A DNA stretch of 64,000 bases, taken from the NCBI GenBank assembly GCA_021801125.1, contig JAJYYI010000094.1:1-64000 (forward strand), given 5' to 3'. Shown one piece after another: positions 22,086-31,329 of the stretch. The notes beneath the pieces are model-generated. The model was given only the letters and a program-made list of their open reading frames with translations, had not been told where the DNA came from and made no database searches. The stretch comes from Deltaproteobacteria bacterium. GTDB taxonomy: Bacteria; Desulfobacterota; Binatia; Binatales; Binataceae. Position 1 is the stretch's first letter, and each line of letters opens with the position of its first letter. Position numbers and translations under genes: made by a program.

Positions 22086-23174
22086 TTGCCCGAGTTGAGG
22101 ACGGGCCCTCGGGTGCCGCGCAAAGCTATAAGGCGCAAAAAAGAGCGAAAGAGCCGGGTCGCTTCGGCGCTTGAAGTCGAGGCGGAGGTGCAAGATGACC
22201 TTGGGTCGACTCCCGAGAACGACCTTGATGCGGGCAGTGACGCGCCGGAGCCGATTGTCGCCGAGGAGGCTGCTGAGAAGGAGGGATCTCACGAGGTAGA
22301 GGAGCCGACCGAAGCCGCAGGCGCGCTTGCTCCCTTCGATCCGCTTGCTCGCTACCTAGCCGAAATTCGCCGTTTTCCACTCCTCGACCGTGAAGAAGAA
22401 GCAGCGGTCGCTAAGCGTTATTATGCCACCCACGATCCAGCCGATGCGTTCAGGCTGGTGACAGCAAATTTGCGCCTGGTGGTAAAGATCGCGCGGGAGT
22501 TTGCGCGAGCCTCCGGCAACCTTCTTGACCTGATTCAAGAGGGCAATATCGGCTTGATGGAGGCGGTGAAGAATTTCGACCCCTACCGCGGTATTCGTTT
22601 CCCGTCATACGCCGTATGGTGGGTGCGGGCGTATATCATGCGCTTCTTGATGAACAACTGGCGCATGGTCAAACTTGGTACGACGCAGGCGCAGCGCAAA
22701 CTCTTCTTCAATTTGAAGAAGGAGACCGAACAGCTGGAGGCGATGGGGATCGAGGCCGGACCGAGGCTGCTCGCCGAGCGACTCGGAGTCAAGGAGCGAG
22801 AAGTCGAGGAGATGCAGGAGCGGATGGGGCAGCATGAACTCTCGCTCGACCAGCCCCTTGGTGGTGAAGGTGAAATCAGCCTCGCGAATATTCTGCCTGA
22901 CGAGCAGAACAACCCGGAACAGACCTTCGCCGAATCCGAGTGGCGCGATTTTGCTAAGACGCAAGTCGATGATTTCGCCGCAACTCTCGACGACAAGGAG
23001 CGGGAAATATTTGAGCGCCGATTGGCGTCCGACCAACCGATGACTCTGCAGGAAGTCGGCGACCGCTTCGGCATCAGCGGTGAACGAGTGCGGCAGATTG
23101 AATCACGGCTTAAGGAAAGGCTTAAGGAGTTCGTGAAGAGCCGCGCCGCGGATATCGAACGGATGCATGGTTAG
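22086..23174 (+). CDS. rpoH: RNA polymerase sigma-32-type factor (RpoH family)
   Basis: LDLIQEGNIGLMEAVKNFDPYRGIRFPSYAVWWVRAYIMRFLMNNWRMVKLGTTQAQRKLFFNL (RpoH-box-like) and region 4. Confidence 0.88.
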   Translation: MPELRTGPRVPRKAIRRKKERKSRVASALEVEAEVQDDLGSTPENDLDAGSDAPEPIVAEEAAEKEGSHEVEEPTEAAGALAPFDPLARYLAEIRRFPLLDREEEAAVAKRYYATHDPADAFRLVTANLRLVVKIAREFARASGNLLDLIQEGNIGLMEAVKNFDPYRGIRFPSYAVWWVRAYIMRFLMNNWRMVKLGTTQAQRKLFFNLKKETEQLEAMGIEAGPRLLAERLGVKEREVEEMQERMGQHELSLDQPLGGEGEISLANILPDEQNNPEQTFAESEWRDFAKTQVDDFAATLDDKEREIFERRLASDQPMTLQEVGDRFGISGERVRQIESRLKERLKEFVKSRAADIERMHG

Positions 23175-23341
23175 CGATGATTTCTCAGCCGGACGGCCCG
23201 AGCGGTTTCGTTGGTTCGGCGAGCTGTTATCGACGGGGATGCTCGTTTCGTCATAGACGTTCTTTGTAAGGGCCAACGCGAAGCCGGCCCATCCGGCGTT
23301 AATTTGGGCTTGCCGCCAGGGCGTGAGTGGAGCGGGGTTGA

Positions 23342-24097
23342 ATGGTTTCTCGGCAGGCAGAGGCGAGGCGCGAGCGGACCTGCGCGCTAATCGTCGTCGG
23401 CAATGAGATTCTGTCCGGCAAGGTCCGCGACACCAACGCGTACTTCGCCGTGCGCGAGCTGCGAGGGATCGGGGTCGCGCTCAAACGTATCGTTGTCGTT
23501 GCCGACGAACTCAAGACCATTGCCGAAGAGGTTCGCCACTGCGCCGCGCGCTTCGAGATCGTTATTACCTCGGGTGGCGTCGGACCAACTCATGACGACG
23601 TGACGGTCGAGGCGGTGGCTGACGCCTTTGGCCGTGAACTGGTCACCGATCCGCAACTCCAGCGTATCGTTGACAGACATTTTCCCGCGCGCGCCGAAGC
23701 GGTGAGGCTCAAGATGGCGCTCGTGCCCCAGGGGGCGGTGCTCAATGTCGGTGGTGAAATAGCGTATCCGGTAGTCCAACTAGAGAACGTCTATATGTTG
23801 CCCGGTATCCCGCAGCTATTCGAGGACAAGTTGCGCGCGCTTAAGGACCGCTTTGCCACGGACCCCTATTTTATGCGGGCGATGTACGTTAACGCCGCCG
23901 AAAGCACGATCGCCGGTCAACTTTCCGCGTGTCTGGAGCGCTTTCCCGATTTGATGCTGGGCTCCTACCCAACGATTGGCGACGCGCAATATCGCGTCAA
24001 AGTGACGCTGGAATCCAAGGACCGGGCCTACGTGGATGCGGCGTTCGATCATTTGATCGGGCTGATGCCTGAGGGGGCTGTGGTGAAGACCGAGTGA
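23342..24097 (+). CDS. Molybdopterin-binding (MoCF) domain protein, CinA N-terminal/COG1058 type
   Basis: ALIVVGNEILSGKVRDTNAYF; ITSGGVGPTHDDVTVEAVADAFG. Confidence 0.88.
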   Translation: MVSRQAEARRERTCALIVVGNEILSGKVRDTNAYFAVRELRGIGVALKRIVVVADELKTIAEEVRHCAARFEIVITSGGVGPTHDDVTVEAVADAFGRELVTDPQLQRIVDRHFPARAEAVRLKMALVPQGAVLNVGGEIAYPVVQLENVYMLPGIPQLFEDKLRALKDRFATDPYFMRAMYVNAAESTIAGQLSACLERFPDLMLGSYPTIGDAQYRVKVTLESKDRAYVDAAFDHLIGLMPEGAVVKTE

Positions 24098-24338
24098 GAC
24101 AAGTGCTCTCACAGCTTGCGGGCGAGAGGTTGCAGCAACGAAGGATGTCACGAGAAATCGGCTGGTTGGCGCCGCCCAGTTGGTTCCACGTTGGTGCTCT
24201 AGGCGGTGGTGGTGAAGGTGTTGGCACTCGGTTGACGGCGCTCATGGCGCACTGAACGCAACGAACTGCAAGCAACAGCAACTTTTTACCGGGGGCGCTG
24301 ATAGGACCGACTTAACGAGGTTGTGAGGAAGGCTCACC

Positions 24339-24956
24339 ATGGTACGCGACTCTTTTAACGTTCGTAGCTCTAAGGCCGTCGGCTCCCAGGCCCGCAGATG
24401 GATTGCGGCGTTGATGGTATGCATGGTTACGGGCGGCACTGTACCCGCCCTCGGCCACGCTGCGCAGCCGCAAGTGCCGCAGCCGGATAGCGGCGGCGTG
24501 GCGTGGAGCGACGCCGGTATCGGCGTTGCAACGATGTTCGCTGACGTAGTCTACGTCCCGGTCAAGTTCGTTTACGCCGCTCTCGGCGGAATCGCCGGCG
24601 GCTTCGCCTTCGTATTGACGGGCGGAAACACGCAGGTCTCGAATACGATTTGGCGCAGCGCGCTTGGCGGCGATTACGTGTTAACGCCGAGAATGATCGC
24701 CGGTCAAGATCCGATTCACTTCAGCGGGCCAACCCAGGTGGCGCAACCCGAGACGGCGACCACCACACTGGCTACGGGAGCCTCCGGCATGGCGAGCGGC
24801 ACCAGCGGCGCGACGGGGTCAGAAAGTCCGACCGGCAGCTCCTCCTCCGCAGCGCCTGCTGGCGCGGCGGTGACTTCGACCACGCCGATCGACCGCGGCG
24901 CGGGCCCGATGAATGCGCCCCGCCCGCTGCCCACGCCGGACACGAGCATCCAATAG
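24339..24956 (+). CDS. Exported hypothetical protein with Ala/Thr/Ser/Gly-rich tail
   Basis: N-terminal hydrophobic signal-like segment, Gly-rich hydrophobic core, low-complexity C-terminus. Confidence 0.6.
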   Translation: MVRDSFNVRSSKAVGSQARRWIAALMVCMVTGGTVPALGHAAQPQVPQPDSGGVAWSDAGIGVATMFADVVYVPVKFVYAALGGIAGGFAFVLTGGNTQVSNTIWRSALGGDYVLTPRMIAGQDPIHFSGPTQVAQPETATTTLATGASGMASGTSGATGSESPTGSSSSAAPAGAAVTSTTPIDRGAGPMNAPRPLPTPDTSIQ

Positions 24957-25628
24957 ACGAAACTTTCCGCTGCCTACCTGGTGTGCTCTTCGCAGCGGAT
25001 TCGCGAAAGCTCGCCGACCGGTCGGATGGGGCTGGCAGCCGAGCGCAGGCCACGCCGCCCGTTTTCGCGCACGGATCGGCCCTGCGGTCAGCTTTCCTTA
25101 CGCGCAGCAGATGTTGTTTCCCCCCGTTTCGCGCGTTCATTGGGCTGCGTTCTACGTCGCGCCAAGCCGGCAACACGATCGCCTTTGGCGCTCGCCGCTT
25201 CGTCGTGCCACAACGCGTCGGCGTAGCACCTAAGAGATGCTTATTGACGTGGTTGGCCAGAATACGCCTAGGCTAGCATCGTGACGCGGAAAGTCCCCTG
25301 AATCGTTGCCATATGCAAGCGACGGTGGCGCGCATTAAAGCGCCGAATAGTGCGCAACTCGCCGCTCGCTTTACGGTCCTGGTACGAGAAAATTAAGTTT
25401 TGGCGTTCACGGACCCTCGTTGTGCGAGATTGTTGGCAGTTCTTTCGCCAGCGGGTAATCTTGTATTCAGAGCTTGTTTGCGCGTGCTCCGGGGGCGCGA
25501 AGGACCCGCAGAGGCTCGCGCTTGGGCACGTACGGTATAAATGGCCCGGTCGGGCCAGCCAATTGCTCGATGCGGGCACTGTTTGGCAGCTGCCAAATCG
25601 TGAGAATTATTCTGGCTCGCGTGCTCGC

Positions 25629-26519
25629 ATGAACCCCGTCGCTCCGATTGGCCGCCTGTTGAGCGGCATTTTGATCCGGCTTCTGACGAAGCCGGTTAAG
25701 CAATACCAGGTAAAGTTCCCGGTTGATGTGGCGCGGCTCAAGCGCCATATCGCGAAGGGCGACGTCGTTTTGGTCGAGGGAAATGAGCGGATCAGCGAGA
25801 TTATCAAATACCTCACGCAGAGTTCATGGTCGCATGCGGCGCTATATGTTGGTGATGAACCCCTGAGGCGGGACGCGCGCCTAAGCCGAAGCCTGTGGGA
25901 GCGCTACGGCGCTGAAGCGCAGCACCTGGTGGTTGAGGCTTTGCCCGAGGAAGGGGTGGTTTTGTCTCCGCTTATCAAGTACCAGAGCTTTAACATTCGG
26001 GTATGTAGGCCGTACAATCTGGCGCGCCGCGACCTCGAACGACTGCTGGAGTTGGCGGTCGCGAAGGTGGGCCATCAGTACGACCTCAAGAACATTCTCG
26101 ATTTGGCGCGGTATTTTTTCCCGTTCAAGATTTTGCCTCGCCGTTGGCGGTGCGAGACACTTAGCTTTGGCAGCGGCGAGCCGACTCGCGTGATGTGTTC
26201 GAGCATGCTGGCCGGGCTGTTTCACTCGGTCAGGTTCCCGATTATTCCAAGTGTCGAACCGCTTGATCTACCTCGAAAGCGTTCGCGCGGGGCGCTCGAT
26301 TTCTTGAAAGGCTTGCTTGGCCGACCGCAAGCCATGGATCCATGGCTATTCCGGCCTACTCCACCCACGTTGGTCAGTCCGCGTGATTTCGATTTGTCGC
26401 CCTATTTCGAGATCGTTAAGTTCAATATCATTGAGGAGTTGAAGTTCGATTACCGGCGCATCACATGGGCCGATGCGCCTCGGGTGGAGTCAAAGGTCAA
26501 GACAAACGGGACGGGATAG
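25629..26519 (+). CDS. YiiX-like permuted papain/NlpC-P60-type protein
   Basis: KGDVVLVEGNERISEIIKYLTQSSWSHAALYVGDE; VVEALPEEGVVLSPL; VMCSSMLAGLFHSV; Met at 25629 preferred over 25350. Confidence 0.72.
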   Translation: MNPVAPIGRLLSGILIRLLTKPVKQYQVKFPVDVARLKRHIAKGDVVLVEGNERISEIIKYLTQSSWSHAALYVGDEPLRRDARLSRSLWERYGAEAQHLVVEALPEEGVVLSPLIKYQSFNIRVCRPYNLARRDLERLLELAVAKVGHQYDLKNILDLARYFFPFKILPRRWRCETLSFGSGEPTRVMCSSMLAGLFHSVRFPIIPSVEPLDLPRKRSRGALDFLKGLLGRPQAMDPWLFRPTPPTLVSPRDFDLSPYFEIVKFNIIEELKFDYRRITWADAPRVESKVKTNGTG

Positions 26520-26596
26520 ACCTGGGCGTGAAGACCGCTTCCGTTTGCCGAGCAGCGGTTAAGGAGGTTTCAGAGGCACGTGTTTCGAGGCGTCCT

Positions 26597-26878
26597 ATGT
26601 ATATGAATGACAAGAACGCGGCGGCCGGGCGCGAGGCGTTAGAGCGCAGGATCGCGAAGATCTTACACCGCCACTGCAACTTTGGTTGGGCGCATTATTA
26701 CATTCCAAGCGAAAAATTCCCGAGCTTGATCGAGGAATTAGCTGCGTTACTGGCCCCTCACGGAGAGGCCAGTTCGGAAGATGTCGTGCGATGTTTGTTG
26801 GAACTCAGACGGGTTTCGTCGGAGCAGGAACGCGCCGACAAACTGATGAAGGAGTTCATAATGTCCCGCCGCAGTTGA
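26597..26878 (+). CDS. Hypothetical protein (~93 aa)
   Basis: ORF internal start MYMNDKNAAAGREALERRIAKILHRHCNFGWAHYY; no family recognised. Confidence 0.4.
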   Translation: MYMNDKNAAAGREALERRIAKILHRHCNFGWAHYYIPSEKFPSLIEELAALLAPHGEASSEDVVRCLLELRRVSSEQERADKLMKEFIMSRRS

Positions 26879-27035
26879 GTGGCTTGTCGAGCGGACGTTG
26901 GCGCTCCGGGAACCGCTGCTCGCGTCATTCTTTTTCCAGCGAAAAGCCCGACTGGACTACGCTGAGGCGCACGCTCGAATCAATGTCGCATTACGAACGT
27001 GACGGCGGGAAAAATCTTAGCGGGAGGCGGGAGTC

Positions 27036-27554
27036 GTGGATGCTCTAAAGGCGATTCTGAGCCGCCGAGCGGTGCGTGAATTCACGAAACAGCCGGTTGC
27101 TCTCGAGCAATTAATCAAGATTGCCGACGCCGGACGCCACGCGATGAGCGCGCGAAACCAACAACCCTGGCACTTCATCATCGTGCGCGAGCCCAAAACG
27201 CTCACCGAGCTAGGTGCCTTATGCACTACGGGCCGCTTCGTGGGCGGCGCGCCCAGCGCGATCGTGGTGCTGAAGGACAAGGGCAACCAGCGCTGGGGCG
27301 ATAGCGACTGCGCGCAGGCGGTGCAGAACATGGCCAATGCGGCGTGGGCGATGGGGCTCGGTACGTGTTGGGTGGGCCATTTCGACGGACAAAAGATTGC
27401 CGCGATTCTCGGCGTACCGGACTCCTGGGCGGTTTTCACCGTCTTGCCCTTTGGCTCCCCGGCGCCATCCGAGATAGCCTCGCGTGGTCCCCGCCTACGT
27501 CCGCGCGCCGAGACCGTGGACTCCGAGCATTTCGGTCGCCCTGCCGTCAGTTAG
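27036..27554 (+). CDS. Nitroreductase family protein
   Basis: LSRRAVREFTKQPV, DAGRHAMSARNQQPWHFIIV, NMANAAWAMGLGTCWVG. Confidence 0.93.
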   Translation: MDALKAILSRRAVREFTKQPVALEQLIKIADAGRHAMSARNQQPWHFIIVREPKTLTELGALCTTGRFVGGAPSAIVVLKDKGNQRWGDSDCAQAVQNMANAAWAMGLGTCWVGHFDGQKIAAILGVPDSWAVFTVLPFGSPAPSEIASRGPRLRPRAETVDSEHFGRPAVS

Positions 27555-27917
27555 CTTACCTTTTAGCTTCATAAAGTCACGGCGGCCTCCGGCTCCGGCA
27601 CGCTCCTGGCGCGAGAGTTGCTGATGCGTTGCGTGCCGGGTCAAGCCGCACTTGGCGCCTTTGTTTCTGACCTTAGCGTGCGTTAAGGAAGTCGGCGCTC
27701 GTTAAGGGAGTTTGGGCTGCGTTAATTCCGCGGCAACAAAATGCTAAGCTCAAGTTTTCCGGACATCACCGCCGATAGGCCGGTCATGCCTTTTGCTGGC
27801 GAGGTTGATCGAGAAGAGCGACACGCGGGCGTCTGACGTTTTATAGGCGGACGGATTAGCGGCGGCCGAAGCGCAAGACAGGCGGTGATGTTACGCGACG
27901 ACTAGGAGGACCCCACG

Positions 27918-28352
27918 ATGGCCATCGAGCAGCTTGACCCCGTGCAGGCGTATGCGGTGCTCGAGAAAACTGCGGGCGCTGTTTATCTGGATGTGCGCAC
28001 CGAAGAGGAATTCTCCCGCGGCCACCCGGTGAGGGCGCTTAACGTGCCGGTGATTTTTATCAAAGGGCCTGACCAGCGAGAGTTAAACCCGGACTTCGTA
28101 ATGATTATCGAGAAAACTCTCGACAAGAACCAGACGTTGGTAGTCGGTTGCGCCGCGGGCGTACGCTCGCAGCGGGCGTGCGAACTTCTCGAACAGGCTG
28201 GCTATCAACGCTTGGTAAACGTCCAGGGCGGGTTTGCGGGTGCGCGCGACCCGAACGGTGAGTTGGTGGTTAAGGGCTGGCGCGACGCTGGACTGCCCGT
28301 GGTCACCGACGGCGTGACTTACGGAGATGTGCGTCTGAAGGCGGGCTATTGA
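27918..28352 (+). CDS. Rhodanese-like domain protein
   Basis: VYLDVRTEEEFSRGHPVRALNVP; VVGCAAGVRSQRACELLEQAGY. Confidence 0.93.
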   Translation: MAIEQLDPVQAYAVLEKTAGAVYLDVRTEEEFSRGHPVRALNVPVIFIKGPDQRELNPDFVMIIEKTLDKNQTLVVGCAAGVRSQRACELLEQAGYQRLVNVQGGFAGARDPNGELVVKGWRDAGLPVVTDGVTYGDVRLKAGY

Positions 28353-28426
28353 GGCTATTTATCAGGCTTTGGGTTTGAACGCAGGCGGCAATCTTCCTTG
28401 GGTGTGCCGCAAGTCGAAGGGGACCG

Positions 28427-29074
28427 ATGGCGATTAGGCTCACGCGCATCTACACACGCAGCGGCGATAGGGGGTTGACCGGCTTGGTCGGCGGGGCGAG
28501 AGTCCCCAAAGACAGCCCGCGTCTGGACGCCTACGGCACGATCGATGAGGTGAACGCTCTCATCGGAATGGTGCGCACGCTGACGCCGGAGTTCCGCGAT
28601 CGCCTCGCAGACAAGTACGACTGGTACGCCGAGATGCTGCGGCGGATTCAGAACGAGCTTTTCGACGTGGGCAGCGAGCTCGCTACCCCGGCTGGTCTGG
28701 ACTATCCGGGGCGCCATCGAATGGGGACTCAGGAGGTCTCCAGGCTGGAAGAAGAGATTGACGCGATGCAGGAGGAGCTCGAGCCGCTTAACTCCTTCAC
28801 GCTCCCCGGCGGCGGCCGGTTAAACGCCGTGCTCCATATGGCGCGTACCGTGTGTCGGCGTGCGGAGCGCGTCTGTTGGGCGTTACGCCGCGTGGAGGAC
28901 GTGAGCGACGAACTGTTGGCATACGTCAATCGGCTTAGCGATCACTTGTTTGTCCAATCGCGGTGGGTCGCCAAGCGCCTGGGAGAGCCGGAGTTTCTAT
29001 GGGACCGCGGCCTGCGTGTCGACCCCAAAGCTGCGCGCGAAGCGCGCCGTAAAATGGAACGCGGGAGCGAGTAG
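28427..29074 (+). CDS. PduO-type cob(I)alamin adenosyltransferase
   Basis: RIYTRSGDRGLTGLVGGARVPKDSPRLDAYGTIDEVNALIG; LSDHLFVQSRWV. Confidence 0.93.
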   Translation: MAIRLTRIYTRSGDRGLTGLVGGARVPKDSPRLDAYGTIDEVNALIGMVRTLTPEFRDRLADKYDWYAEMLRRIQNELFDVGSELATPAGLDYPGRHRMGTQEVSRLEEEIDAMQEELEPLNSFTLPGGGRLNAVLHMARTVCRRAERVCWALRRVEDVSDELLAYVNRLSDHLFVQSRWVAKRLGEPEFLWDRGLRVDPKAAREARRKMERGSE

Positions 29075-29100
29075 GCGTCCGCGCGCCACACGACGAGGAA

Positions 29101-29799
29101 GTGATGCAAGCGCAGCATCATACCGACCTGCAGCAACTGTTGCTCGGGCCGATGGCTAATTATGTATATGTTCTGGGCGACCCGGCGACCCGAAAGGCGG
29201 CCTTGGTCGATCCAGCGTGGGACCTGGGGCAGGTGCTGGATAGGCTGGAAGCCGCCGACTACGAGGTCGAGAAGATATTGATCACTCACTATCATCCCGA
29301 CCATCTAGGCGGCGAATTGATGGGGGAGAAGATAGAAGGAACCGCCCAATTACTGGCGCACGTAAAAGCCAAGGTGTACGTGAACCGGGCCGAGGTTCCG
29401 TGGGTGAAGCGCGTTGCGGGGCTTTCCGATTCCGACCTGGTCGCGGTAGAGAGCGGCGATGAGACCACCGTCGGAAACTTGAAGATCAAGTTCATTCACA
29501 CACCCGGGCATACGCCAGGTTCGCAGTGCTTCTTGGTCGAGAGACAACTGATCTCCGGCGACACGCTCTTTATAGGCTCATGCGGGCGCGTGGACTTGCC
29601 GGGGTCCGACCCGGAGCAAATGTACTACAGCCTCAATCAGAAGCTTCGCAGCCTTGACGAAGACACGATCGTCTATCCAGGCCACGCGTACGCACCGGAA
29701 GCAAGCTCAACTATCGGCAAGGAAAAGCGCACCAACCCGTACATGCGCTTTGATTCGCTCGACCAATTCCTGCGCGCGATGGGATACAGTCGCCGCTGA
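29101..29799 (+). CDS. MBL-fold metallo-hydrolase (glyoxalase II-like)
   Basis: ILITHYHPDHLGG, FIHTPGHTPGSQCFL, SGDTLFIGSCGRVDLPG, VYPGHAY. Confidence 0.93.
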   Translation: MMQAQHHTDLQQLLLGPMANYVYVLGDPATRKAALVDPAWDLGQVLDRLEAADYEVEKILITHYHPDHLGGELMGEKIEGTAQLLAHVKAKVYVNRAEVPWVKRVAGLSDSDLVAVESGDETTVGNLKIKFIHTPGHTPGSQCFLVERQLISGDTLFIGSCGRVDLPGSDPEQMYYSLNQKLRSLDEDTIVYPGHAYAPEASSTIGKEKRTNPYMRFDSLDQFLRAMGYSRR

Positions 29800-29931
29800 A
29801 CCTGCCCCATCATTCGCGACGAGGCGACTTGCGCTCCCTCGGGCGCGCCTCCTTGGCGAAAATATCAAGAAAGCTCACCGGCGAGCGCTGCCGAACCGCG
29901 CGTAGAACCGTTTGCTGTCGGGGCCGCAACG

Positions 29932-30324
29932 TCACCACGCAGCTTCGTTTGGGTGTTGCGCGCAACCAGCGCGGCATGCCCACGCATTACCTTCATTATT
30001 GGCCGTGCGCGCCAGGTTGATCCGGAACCGACGAGACGTCAAGAATGACCGGCACCTTATGCCATGAATATCCGTGATATGGTGGATCATCGTCGCGATC
30101 GCCCGGCCGCAGATCGTCACGAACATACGGTTTACCGACGCCCAGGTCGGCTCGAACCATCTGTTGCGGATGACGTAAGCATGGTGCTCGTGGGCTCGGT
30201 CGTCGGAGCGGAATTTGACGCGCAGGCCGATGTTCGGCGGATGAAGAAAGCTTTGCGTCACGACCCCGCCGTCTACGTTCATTTCCTGGTAGCGCTTTCC
30301 GTCGACCTCGAGGTCGTTCATCAC
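29932..30324 (-). pseudogene. Remnant of a patatin-like phospholipase (C-terminal portion only)
   Basis: LVMNDLEVDGKRYQEMNVDGGVVTQSFLHPP...AYVIRNRWFEPTWASVNRMFVTICGRAIATMIH resembles the patatin C-terminal half including the DGG motif; GXSXG half absent upstream. Confidence 0.6.
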
Positions 30325-30333
30325 CAGAGCACA

Positions 30334-30367
30334 TTGTCAGGGCCTATCGTGGTGTAGGCCCTGACAA
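30334..30367. repeat. 13-bp perfect inverted repeat, 8-nt loop
   Basis: TTGTCAGGGCCTA-TCGTGGTG-TAGGCCCTGACAA. Confidence 0.9.
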
Positions 30368-30531
30368 GGCCGCTCATACACGAGCGACCCAGGAAGGCGA
30401 AAGGCGCAATCATCGAGCCTTATTCTCAAGCGCCTGGTAGTATCTTCGGAAGCTGACAATTAAAAGGACCGTTTACTCAATCGTAGCCGTTATTTCGCTC
30501 ATAAGTTAATGGGCATTTTGGCATCTTAGGT

Positions 30532-30560
30532 AACCCCGTAGCTAACGCGCGGGGTTTTTC
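30532..30560 (+). terminator. Possible Rho-independent terminator
   Basis: AACCCCG-tagctaacgcg-CGGGGTTTTT: 7-bp stem followed by a T-run. Confidence 0.55.
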
Positions 30561-30761
30561 TCGCTCGTAAACGCAGGAACCGCGTTTGCACGGAACCGCG
30601 CCAAAAGCTCCCTTCAATCTCGACCTTCAGTTGTTTTGGCTGGAGGTTCGTCTTTATGAAACCGCTCGCCGCTGATGCGCCCGCTCCGGTGGGGTAGCAT
30701 GCCCATGGTCAAAAACGATCGGCGCTTTCTTCGACACGCAAGCGTCCTCCGATGAAGCGGA

Positions 30762-30819
30762 GCCAGCGTCGATTCGGCGGAGCGCAGGGCGCGCTCTTCG
30801 CGCCGCCTCTTACGCTGGC
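30762..30819. repeat. Multi-stem hairpin in intergenic DNA
   Basis: GCCAGCGT...GGCGG-AGCGC-agggc-GCGCT...CCGCC...ACGCTGGC: 8+5+5 bp nested perfect stems. Confidence 0.8.
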
Positions 30820-31329
30820 CTTCTTGCTAGGCAATCGCCATTTCGGTTGTCGGCGAGGCCGCCGCGATATTTGTAGCCGCCCTCCGTGTTGTTCGTGTCC
30901 TCGCCTCACAAGAGAGCATGAAGAGGGAACCCGTCTTGGCGCGTACGATAATTGATACTTCGCGCTGGGTTTGCGCGACCCATGGACGGCGTTAACGGCG
31001 TCACCAAAGCGTCAGCAGCTGCGCCGAACGGCGCACTGATCAGAAACTCTTCGGGAAGCGCGCGGCGCGAAGCAACTCCTCGAACGTTTGACGGGCAGCG
31101 CCCATCTGTCTCCGATGGAGCCACTCGGCTGTGCGCTAGTCGCGAGATATCGATTATTTCCGCTTAGATGACGGTGGCATGAACGTTAACTTAGTGCTTG
31201 AATCTTGCGCTGCTGTCATTATGCGGATGGGTCTAATGACCATGGCAAAGCGAGTCTTGGTAGCAAACCGAGCTCCAAAACGCTAACAACGAGGCTGGAG
31301 CAACATGAGCCTTAGACGCAGGGCGAGGG

